64,000 nt of DNA. It comes from an uncultured Chthonomonadaceae bacterium. Its GTDB lineage: Bacteria > Armatimonadota > Fimbriimonadia > Fimbriimonadales > Fimbriimonadaceae. The translations under genes and the position numbers were made by a program. The DNA lies in NCBI GenBank assembly GCA_946479035.1, contig CAMLDW010000003.1, positions 1 through 64,000 on the forward strand, in the 5' to 3' direction. The notes below the pieces were generated by a model, which saw nothing but the letters and a program-made list of their open reading frames with translations, did not search any database and had not been told where the DNA came from. Shown piece after piece: positions 58,271 to 64,000 of this stretch; the stretch's first letter is position 1; the number at the start of each line of letters is the position of its first letter.

Positions 58271-58703
58271 GATCACCTTGGTCCGGAGCGTGATCGGCAA
58301 CAAGCCGGTCAACCGCAGGACCGTGCAGGCGCTGGGGCTGCGCAAGACGGGCAGGACCGTGTACCGGGAGGACACGCCCTCCGTTCGCGGCATGATCCGC
58401 AACGTGCAGCACCTTCTGCGCGTCGAGAGCGTCGACTCTGCGCCAGAACTGAGGGCCAAGGCACCGTCGATGCGGGCCGTCGTGACGCCGCCTGAGACAA
58501 AGCCGACAGTGGCCAAGGCTGCTCCTGTCGTGCACAAGCCTGCGCCCAAGAAACCAACGCCGAAAAAGCCCGCTGCCAAGAAGCCAGCGCCCAAAAGGCC
58601 CGCGGAAAAGAAGCCCGCGCCGCGCAAGGCGGACACGGATAGAAAGGCGTTCGGCGAGCTCGGCAAGGGGACAAAGCCAGGCAGCAAGAAGAAGGAGTCC
58701 TAA
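58263..58703 (+). CDS. rpmD: 50S ribosomal protein L30 with long basic C-terminal extension
   Basis: 146 residues, of which the first 60 are ordinary L30 (LKITLVRSVIGNKPVNRRT and the VQALGLRKTGRTV strand). Residues 65-146 form an extension of repeated Lys-Lys-Pro and Ala-Pro units, ending KKKES. Normal L30 has about 60 residues. The extension is low-complexity, probably disordered, and highly basic; it could bind rRNA or be a lineage feature. The reading frame is continuous with rplO after 3 bases. Confidence 0.93.
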   Translation: MLKITLVRSVIGNKPVNRRTVQALGLRKTGRTVYREDTPSVRGMIRNVQHLLRVESVDSAPELRAKAPSMRAVVTPPETKPTVAKAAPVVHKPAPKKPTPKKPAAKKPAPKRPAEKKPAPRKADTDRKAFGELGKGTKPGSKKKES

Positions 58704-58706
58704 GAA

Positions 58707-59147
58707 ATGGCACTGCACGAACTCAGACCGCCAAAAGGCTCGGTGAAGCGCAAGAAGCGCATCGCTCGAGGGATCGGTAGCGGCAAGGGCAAGACGGCCA
58801 CGCGCGGCACCAAGGGCCAGAAGGCAAGGCGGCAGATCAACCCGGTCTTTGAAGGCGGCCAGACTCCGATCCACCGACGCTTGCCGGTCAAGAAGGGGTT
58901 TCGCAACGTCAAGCACCGCGAGTACGCAATTGTGAACCTCGACGACCTCGAGGCGCACTTCGACGCAGGCTCGGAAGTGACGCCCGAGAAGCTCATCGAG
59001 AAGGGCGTGATCGGCGGGCTGAAGGACGGCGTCAAAGTGCTGGCGCACGGCGAGCTCAAGAAGAAGCTCAAGGTGAAGGCGCACCGGTTCAGCAAGACGG
59101 CCGCGGAAAAGATCGCGGCTGTGGGCGGTGAGGTCTCGACCCTGTGA
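58707..59147 (+). CDS. rplO: 50S ribosomal protein L15
   Basis: 146 residues with [21 protein letters not shown], the L15 N-terminal signature, and [22 protein letters not shown] at 58707. Its stop overlaps the secY GTG. Confidence 0.97.
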   Translation: MALHELRPPKGSVKRKKRIARGIGSGKGKTATRGTKGQKARRQINPVFEGGQTPIHRRLPVKKGFRNVKHREYAIVNLDDLEAHFDAGSEVTPEKLIEKGVIGGLKDGVKVLAHGELKKKLKVKAHRFSKTAAEKIAAVGGEVSTL

Positions 59148-60481
59148 GCCTTGGCGGAGGCGGTAGCGACAGGGGGCTGAAGCTAAGCCTGGCGGACACG
59201 TTCCGCCTGGCCTGGGCCGACCCTGACTTGCGCCAGCGCCTCCTGTTCGTGCTCATGATCTTCGGCGTGTACGTGCTGGGGATCCAGATCCAGATCCCGA
59301 TGCCCGGGTTCAACCCGACTGCTCTCGACGAGCTCGTCAAGAACAACTCTTTCTTCAACCTTGCGATGATGCTGGGCGGCGGCGCGATCAAGCGGCTCTC
59401 GATCTTTGCGCTCGGGCTCAACCCGTACATCAGCGCGTCGATCATCATGCAGGTGCTGACGATGACGACCCCCGCTTGGAAGAAAGAACTGCAGGAGGGC
59501 GGCGAATACGCGCGGCGACAGCAGAACAAGCGGACGCGCGTCCTGACGATCGTGCTGTGCATTGCCCAGGCATTCGCGCTCTTGCAGTACATGGGCCCGA
59601 CGGTCACCGGGAACCTCACGGCGTGGGACAAAGCGACGGTCACCATCTTCTGGACCTCTGGCGCGATGTTCCTGCTCTGGCTCGGTGAGCAGGTGAGCGA
59701 GCGAGGCATCGGCAACGGCACCTCGCTCTTGATCTTCGCGGGGATCGTGATCTCGATGCCCGCTGTGGGCAAGTTGGTGTACGACAGCGTCAACCAAGGG
59801 ATCGCGACCTGGTTCCAAGTCGGGGTCGTGATCATCGTGTTCCTGCTGACGACCTGGTTCATCGTGCTCTTCACGATCGCACAGAGGCGGATCCCCGTCC
59901 AGCACATGCGGAGGAACTTCGGCACTCAGGCCGTAGGCGGCAAGACGAGCTACCTTCCGATCTCGGTCAACATGGCGGGCGTCATCCCGGTCATCTTTGC
60001 GATCGCGCTGATCTACCTGCCGAGCCAGATCCAGGTGCTCTTCCCACAAGGGAGCGACCCTGCAATGCTCTTGGAGAAGGTTGGAAAGTACTTCCGGCCG
60101 GACTTCACCGACTGGCGCGGCTACGTCGGCGCGCTCTTCTACATGGCGCTGATCTTCTTCTTCACCTACTTCTGGAACGCGATGATGTACAGCGTGGAGG
60201 ACATCGCGAACAACCTGAAGAAGGCGGGTTCGTACATTCCTGGGGTCCGACCGGGCAAGCAGACCAAGGAGTTCCTCGACCGGGTCGTATCGAACGTCAC
60301 TTTCGTGGGCGCGCTCTTTCTGTCCATCGTCGCCCTGACCGCATACCTCTTCCCGGTCATCATCCGGATCCAAAACCTCGGACTGATCGGCGGCACTTCG
60401 CTGCTCATCATGGTGAGCGTCGCGCTCGATACGATGCGGCAGATCGAGGCCAGCATCCTCATCCGGCAGTACGAGGCGTGA
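59144..60481 (+). CDS. secY: Preprotein translocase subunit SecY
   Basis: 445 residues and ten transmembrane helices of the Sec translocon channel. Signatures [12 protein letters not shown] and [15 protein letters not shown] ([17 protein letters not shown]) are present. Start GTG at 59144 overlaps the rplO stop by 4 nt. Spc-operon position after rplO is standard. The partner secG is at 15656. Confidence 0.97.
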   Translation: MSLGGGGSDRGLKLSLADTFRLAWADPDLRQRLLFVLMIFGVYVLGIQIQIPMPGFNPTALDELVKNNSFFNLAMMLGGGAIKRLSIFALGLNPYISASIIMQVLTMTTPAWKKELQEGGEYARRQQNKRTRVLTIVLCIAQAFALLQYMGPTVTGNLTAWDKATVTIFWTSGAMFLLWLGEQVSERGIGNGTSLLIFAGIVISMPAVGKLVYDSVNQGIATWFQVGVVIIVFLLTTWFIVLFTIAQRRIPVQHMRRNFGTQAVGGKTSYLPISVNMAGVIPVIFAIALIYLPSQIQVLFPQGSDPAMLLEKVGKYFRPDFTDWRGYVGALFYMALIFFFTYFWNAMMYSVEDIANNLKKAGSYIPGVRPGKQTKEFLDRVVSNVTFVGALFLSIVALTAYLFPVIIRIQNLGLIGGTSLLIMVSVALDTMRQIEASILIRQYEA

Positions 60482-60482
60482 A

Positions 60483-61136
60483 GTGCCCTTTAACCTCATC
60501 CTGATAGGCCCTCCCGGCGTCGGCAAAGGCACGCAGGCCGCGCTCTTGACCAACAGGCTCGGGCTCGTGCACCTGGCCTCCGGAGACGTGTTCCGTTCAG
60601 AGATTGCGGCGGGCACCGCGCTCGGCGCCGAGGCGCAGGCTTACATCGACAAAGGGCAGCTGGTCCCGGACGATCTGACGATCGCAATGATGGAGGCGCG
60701 CTTCACAACGGACCAGGCCAAGACGTCGGGGTTCGTGCTCGACGGGTTTCCGCGGACCGTGGCGCAGGCGGAGGCGCTCGACCGCAAGCTCGGCGAGCTT
60801 GGGGTTGAGATCGCTCGGGTCGTGTCGCTCGAAGCGCCCGACGAGGTCGTCGTTACGCGCCTTTCGGGCAGGCGGCTATGCCCCAACTGCGGGGAGATCT
60901 ATCACCTCATAACGAGGCCGCCGAGCAAGGAGGGCGTTTGCGACAAGTGCGGGTCACAGCTGGTGGCACGGACCGACGACAATGAGGAGACAGTCCGGCA
61001 GCGGCTCGCTGTGTTCCACGAGCGGACGATGCCGGTCCTCTCCTACTACACGGGCACAGGCAAGCTGTTCCGGGTCTCCGGCGACGGATCGGCCGAGCAG
61101 GTCTATGCCAGGGTCCTCGAGGGACTGGGCGTTTGA
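60483..61136 (+). CDS. adk: Adenylate kinase, zinc-lid type
   Basis: 217 residues. Interconverts ATP, ADP and AMP. P-loop GPPGVGKGTQA, AMP-binding FVLDGFPRTVAQAE, and a zinc-binding LID with CPNC and CDKC pairs. Start GTG at 60483, two bases after secY. Its stop overlaps the map start (TTGA). Confidence 0.97.
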   Translation: MPFNLILIGPPGVGKGTQAALLTNRLGLVHLASGDVFRSEIAAGTALGAEAQAYIDKGQLVPDDLTIAMMEARFTTDQAKTSGFVLDGFPRTVAQAEALDRKLGELGVEIARVVSLEAPDEVVVTRLSGRRLCPNCGEIYHLITRPPSKEGVCDKCGSQLVARTDDNEETVRQRLAVFHERTMPVLSYYTGTGKLFRVSGDGSAEQVYARVLEGLGV

Positions 61137-61882
61137 TCGTCCTCAAAAAGGAGTCTGAGATCGCGATGATCCGCGAGGCGGGTCGGGTCTTGGCAAGGAC
61201 GATGCGCGAGGTGGCCAGTTCGATCGTCCCTGGCCGCACGACGCTCATTGAGCTGGACGCCCTGGCCGAGCGGCTCATCTCCGAGGCGGGCTGCACGCCC
61301 AGCTTCAAGGGGTACAAGGGGTACCCGGCGGCCACCTGCATCAGCGTGAACGACGTCGTGATCCACGGCATCCCGAGCGGGTACGTCCTGCAAGAGGGCG
61401 ACATCGTCGACCTCGACTTCGGGGTGCTGCGCCAGGGCTGGCACGCCGACAGCGCATGGACCTACGGCGTCGGAAAGGTCAGCGAGCCAACCCAAAGGTT
61501 GATGAACGTGACGCGCGAGGCGCTGATGCAGGGGATCGCGAAGGCGCGGGTCGGAAACACGGTGGGGGACATCGGCGCGACGGTCCAGAGGTACGTCGAG
61601 AAGAACGGCTACTCGGTCGTGAAGGAGATGGTCGGGCACGGCATCGGCCAGAGCCTGCACGAGGAGCCGCAGGTTCCCAACTACGGCAAGCCGGGCAAGG
61701 GGCCGCCGCTGAAGGAGGGCACGACGATCTGCATCGAACCGATGGTCAACGAGGGTTCGGGCAAGGTCCGCACGCTGGAGGACGGCTGGACGCTCGTCAC
61801 GGCAGACGGTAGACTCTCGGCACACTTCGAGCACACAGTGGCCGTCACCAGCGCGGGCCCCGAAATACTGACTTTGGAGTGA
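61133..61882 (+). CDS. map: Methionine aminopeptidase, type I
   Basis: 249 residues. Removes the initiator Met. Metal ligands: Asp in VDLDFGV, Asp in [11 protein letters not shown], His in [12 protein letters not shown], Glu in CIEPM and the later Glu. VIHGIP holds the substrate-binding His. The TTG at 61133 overlaps the adk stop. Complete. Confidence 0.97.
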   Translation: MIVLKKESEIAMIREAGRVLARTMREVASSIVPGRTTLIELDALAERLISEAGCTPSFKGYKGYPAATCISVNDVVIHGIPSGYVLQEGDIVDLDFGVLRQGWHADSAWTYGVGKVSEPTQRLMNVTREALMQGIAKARVGNTVGDIGATVQRYVEKNGYSVVKEMVGHGIGQSLHEEPQVPNYGKPGKGPPLKEGTTICIEPMVNEGSGKVRTLEDGWTLVTADGRLSAHFEHTVAVTSAGPEILTLE

Positions 61883-61892
61883 TTGGAGACCC

Positions 61893-62210
61893 TTGCCGCC
61901 AGGACAAAACCGCTATTACAGCTACGGCGGCCGCCCCACGGGCGGCCGGGGCCGTTACAGGCCCAAGAAGAAGTCCGACACGGGCGCGGACAAGGAAGAG
62001 GGGATCGAGCTGGACGGCGTGGTCGTGGAAAAGCTCCCCAACGCCCAGTTCAGGGTGAAGCTGGAGGAGACCGGCACAGAGATCCTGGCCTACGTCAGCG
62101 GCAAGATGCGCAAGCACTGGATCAGGATCCTGACGGGAGACAGGGTGAAGGTCTCGATCTCGCCCTACGACATGACCCGCGCGCGCATCATCTACCGCCA
62201 CCGGAACTAG
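61893..62210 (+). CDS. infA: Translation initiation factor IF-1 with N-terminal extension
   Basis: 105 residues. The last 69 are an ordinary S1-type OB fold ([27 protein letters not shown]-like YVSGKMRKH, ending RIIYRHR). The first 36 residues, [20 protein letters not shown] and following [12 protein letters not shown], are an extra Gly/Arg/Tyr- then Lys-rich tail not seen in usual 72-residue IF-1. The TTG at 61893 has TTGGAG close before it. A shorter internal start without ATG/GTG/TTG is not available until the core. Ends before the rpmJ promoter. Confidence 0.9.
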   Translation: MPPGQNRYYSYGGRPTGGRGRYRPKKKSDTGADKEEGIELDGVVVEKLPNAQFRVKLEETGTEILAYVSGKMRKHWIRILTGDRVKVSISPYDMTRARIIYRHRN

Positions 62211-62267
62211 GCAGGGCCGAGGGCCCTCTGCTGGATTTGGGCCGGGGCCCGTAGGTATAATTCGCCC
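62211..62267 (+). promoter_or_regulatory. Promoter region of the rpmJ-rpoA block
   Basis: A GCAGGGCC..GGCCCTCTGC hairpin follows infA, then the consensus TATAAT at 62256-62261. No good -35 element is seen. This separates the alpha-operon genes from the spc-type genes upstream. Confidence 0.6.
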
Positions 62268-62270
62268 TTG
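62256..62270 (+). promoter_or_regulatory. Leaderless promoter of the small frame before rpmJ
   Basis: TATAAT at 62256-62261, six bases TCGCCC, then TTG at 62268, the same spacing as the other leaderless genes. Confidence 0.55.
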
Positions 62271-62369
62271 CGCCAGGCACGCCCAAGCCTGGCCGCCTGT
62301 GGGCCTGTTCTAGGCTACAGACGCTTCTGGGGGCTTCAAGGATTCACCGAGCAGGACGAGCTGAAATGA
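62268..62369 (+). CDS. Leaderless 33-codon small reading frame coupled to rpmJ
   Basis: An open frame not in standard annotations. It starts at TTG 62268, exactly 6 nt after a consensus TATAAT, runs 33 codons and stops in an ATGA overlap with the rpmJ ATG (62366). The predicted peptide starts [17 protein letters not shown]. The frame, start and stop fit so well that chance is unlikely, but codon bias cannot be judged over 33 codons. It would couple rpmJ translation to a leaderless start or act as a regulatory leader peptide. Confidence 0.5.
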   Translation: MRQARPSLAACGPVLGYRRFWGLQGFTEQDELK

Positions 62370-62479
62370 AGGTACGGACCAGTGTGAAGAAGATCTGCGT
62401 CAAGTGCAAGATCGTCAAGCGCAAAGGGGTCGTCCGCGTCATCTGCGTGAACCCGAAGCACAAACAGAGGCAGGGCTAG
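62366..62479 (+). CDS. rpmJ: 50S ribosomal protein L36
   Basis: 37 residues: [15 protein letters not shown], then a second Cys at 27 and His at 32 ([11 protein letters not shown]). The zinc-binding pattern C-x2-C-x12-C-x4-H is intact. It is the first ribosomal gene after the internal promoter. Its ATG overlaps the stop of the small frame upstream. Confidence 0.96.
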   Translation: MKVRTSVKKICVKCKIVKRKGVVRVICVNPKHKQRQG

Positions 62480-62494
62480 GAGCAGACACGGTTT

Positions 62495-62872
62495 ATGGCG
62501 CGAATCGCAGGCGTTGACCTTCCAAGGGACAAACAGGTCCTCTATGCCCTCCAGAGCATTTATGGGATCGGCCCGAAGAAGGCCGGGGAGATCGTCGCGA
62601 AGTCGGGTGTGGCGGGCACCGTCCGGGTCAAGGACCTGACGGAGGACCAGATCGGCCATCTGCGCGGCGTGATCGACGCCGACTACGAGGTCGAGGGCGA
62701 CCTGCGCCGCGAGATCTACTCGAACGTCCGGCGCCTGATGGAGATCGGCAGCTACCGCGGCCTGCGGCACAGGCGCGGGCTCCCCACCAGGGGCCAGCGC
62801 ACGCGCAGCAACGCTCGCACGAGGAAGGGCAAGCCCAAGACCGTCGCCGGCAAGAAGAAGGCGGCCAAGTAA
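62495..62872 (+). CDS. rpsM: 30S ribosomal protein S13
   Basis: 125 residues. [14 protein letters not shown] and [20 protein letters not shown] are conserved S13 signatures. Fourteen bases after rpmJ, as in other alpha operons. Confidence 0.97.
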   Translation: MARIAGVDLPRDKQVLYALQSIYGIGPKKAGEIVAKSGVAGTVRVKDLTEDQIGHLRGVIDADYEVEGDLRREIYSNVRRLMEIGSYRGLRHRRGLPTRGQRTRSNARTRKGKPKTVAGKKKAAK

Positions 62873-62887
62873 GGACAGGTACCGACG

Positions 62888-63280
62888 ATGGCGAGAAAAC
62901 CGACGAGCAAAGGCAAGGCCAAGGAGAAGAAGCTGATCGCGCACGGCCACGCGCACATCCACGCGACGTTCAACAACACGATCGTCTCGATCTGCGACCC
63001 GCAGGGCAACATCCTGTGCTGGTCGAGCGCGGGCCATGTCAACTTCAAGGGCAGCCGCAAGGGCACGCCGTTCGCGGCGCAGCTCGCAGCCGAGGACTGC
63101 GCCAAGAAGGCCGCCATCCACGGACTCAAGTCTATCGACGTTTACATCACCGGGCCGGGCGCCGGGCGCGAGACCGCAGTGCGGTCGCTGAGCCTGAGCG
63201 GCCTGTCCGTCAAGACCATCAAGGACGTCACCCCCGTCCCGCACAACGGCTGCCGCCCGCCCAAGAAGCGCCGGGTCTAG
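62888..63280 (+). CDS. rpsK: 30S ribosomal protein S11
   Basis: 130 residues, with [16 protein letters not shown] and [17 protein letters not shown] as expected. It sits 15 bases after rpsM. Normally rpsD follows; here rpoA follows directly. Confidence 0.97.
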   Translation: MARKPTSKGKAKEKKLIAHGHAHIHATFNNTIVSICDPQGNILCWSSAGHVNFKGSRKGTPFAAQLAAEDCAKKAAIHGLKSIDVYITGPGAGRETAVRSLSLSGLSVKTIKDVTPVPHNGCRPPKKRRV

Positions 63281-63298
63281 AGAGAGCCACAAGAGACC

Positions 63299-64000
63299 AT
63301 GCCTCACATTCAAACCCTCGAAACCACCGGCGAGTACTCGCGGTTCGTCCTGGAGCCGCTGGAGCGCGGCTTTGGACAGACGATCGGCAACGCGCTGCGC
63401 CGCGTGCTGCTCAGCTCGATCTACGGCGCAGCGCCGGTCGCCGTCAAGATCGACAAGGTCCTGCACGAGTTCGCACCGATCCCTGGCACGAAGGAGGACA
63501 CGACGGAGTTCCTCCTCAACCTCAAGGACCTCGCGATCAGGATGGACTTTGACGACGCGCCCCCGGAAGAAGTGGTCCTCAAGATCGACGTGAAGGGCCC
63601 AGGTCGCGTGACTGGCGCCGACGTCCACTGCCCCGAGGGGGTCGAGATCGTCAACCCCGAGTGCTACCTGGCGACGATCAGCGACAAGGGCTCGACGCTC
63701 ACCGCAGAGATCTACGTCGGCTACGGGACCGGTTACGTGCTGCCGGAGCGGCAGGAGAAGTACAAGGGCATGATCGGGATCGTGCCGACCGGCTCGCAGT
63801 TCACGCCCGTCCGCAAGGTGAACTACATCGTCGAGCAGACCCGCGTCGGGATGCGAACGGACTACGAGCGCCTGGTGCTCGAGGTCTGGACGAACGGCTC
63901 GGTCGCGCCGAACGACGCCGTGACCCAGGCCGCGCACATCCTGGACAAGTACTTCAAGATGTTCTTCGACCTCGGTCGCGCCGGCATGATCCTGGACGCC
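63299..64000 (+). CDS. rpoA: RNA polymerase alpha subunit (3' end outside window)
   Basis: The first 234 codons are present. The N-terminal domain opens with MPHIQTLETTGEYSRFVLEP and has the core GFGQTIGNALRRVLLSSIYG, which contacts beta. It then runs through VNYIVEQTRVGMRTDYERLVLEVWTNGS to the window edge in the second half of the N-terminal domain. rpsD, which usually lies between rpsK and rpoA, is not here. Confidence 0.97.
   Translation, partial: MPHIQTLETTGEYSRFVLEPLERGFGQTIGNALRRVLLSSIYGAAPVAVKIDKVLHEFAPIPGTKEDTTEFLLNLKDLAIRMDFDDAPPEEVVLKIDVKGPGRVTGADVHCPEGVEIVNPECYLATISDKGSTLTAEIYVGYGTGYVLPERQEKYKGMIGIVPTGSQFTPVRKVNYIVEQTRVGMRTDYERLVLEVWTNGSVAPNDAVTQAAHILDKYFKMFFDLGRAGMILDA

Noticed and set aside
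62336..63937. Minus-strand open frame over rpmJ, rpsM, rpsK and rpoA
   Set aside because: Antisense to four ribosomal/RNA polymerase genes; no domain.

Overview
The window is a gene-dense, high-GC stretch of a bacterial chromosome. It looks like a diderm lineage of the Terrabacteria side, most likely Armatimonadota (Fimbriimonadia-like); that placement is inference. Outer-membrane evidence: an LPS-export block (lptC/lptA-like, lptB, lptF), a porin with an N-terminal S-layer homology domain, a second probable beta-barrel protein, and Ccm-type cytochrome c maturation. Other genes recall Firmicutes, Cyanobacteria and Deinococcus: cdaA/cdaR (c-di-AMP), a DUF1385 protein, a Ycf45-like ATPase and a DUF3084 + YqgF-like pair. 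There is no phage, insertion sequence, CRISPR array, tRNA or rRNA. Almost every long reading frame antisense to these genes is a high-GC shadow.

Layout. 1-5.6 kb: NucS-like nuclease, pheA, and a minus-strand cdaA-cdaR-aldolase operon. 5.6-12.9 kb: endonuclease IV, an ECF sigma factor overlapping a membrane protein gene, a phosphohexomutase, and the SLH porin with a long structured leader. 12.9-17.1 kb: minus-strand operon DUF1385-secG-metallophosphatase-ccmABC, with an unusually placed ccmD-like small gene. 17.1-25.9 kb: pdxS, a THUMP-like methyltransferase, a zinc-finger membrane protein with an STN-domain protein, TatD, and several unknown membrane proteins. 26-28 kb: menG and a long-chain polyprenyl diphosphate synthase (menaquinone). 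28-31.2 kb: nfeD and two tandem flotillins. 31.2-33.1 kb: repeat-rich intergenic DNA around an unknown gene. 33.1-44.4 kb: Ycf45-like ATPase, htrA, rlmN, the lpt block, DUF3084/yqgF, a thioredoxin-like protein and tmk. 44.4-56 kb: glcD-glcE-acyl-CoA dehydrogenase, plsC, the tightly overlapped operon HIT-UDG-NanE/ROK-amine oxidase, an ANTAR regulator and a fumarylacetoacetase operon. 56-64 kb: the downstream half of the spc operon and the alpha operon (rpsN to rpoA, running off the end).

Recurring feature. At least fourteen genes carry a TANNNT- or CATANT-like -10 box ending 6-8 nt before the start codon. This is the geometry of leaderless transcripts, and it was used to correct several starts (rlmN, tmk, plsC, 24994, 47751). 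The same logic exposes a 33-codon leaderless reading frame upstream of rpmJ that ends in an ATGA overlap with the rpmJ start. Two other small-scale oddities are a probable AUC start codon on the lptC-like lipoprotein and a hairpin burying the ribosome site of the SLH porin. No wholly new multi-gene system is evident; the novelty here is in gene expression signals, small genes, fusions and dispersed palindromic repeats.
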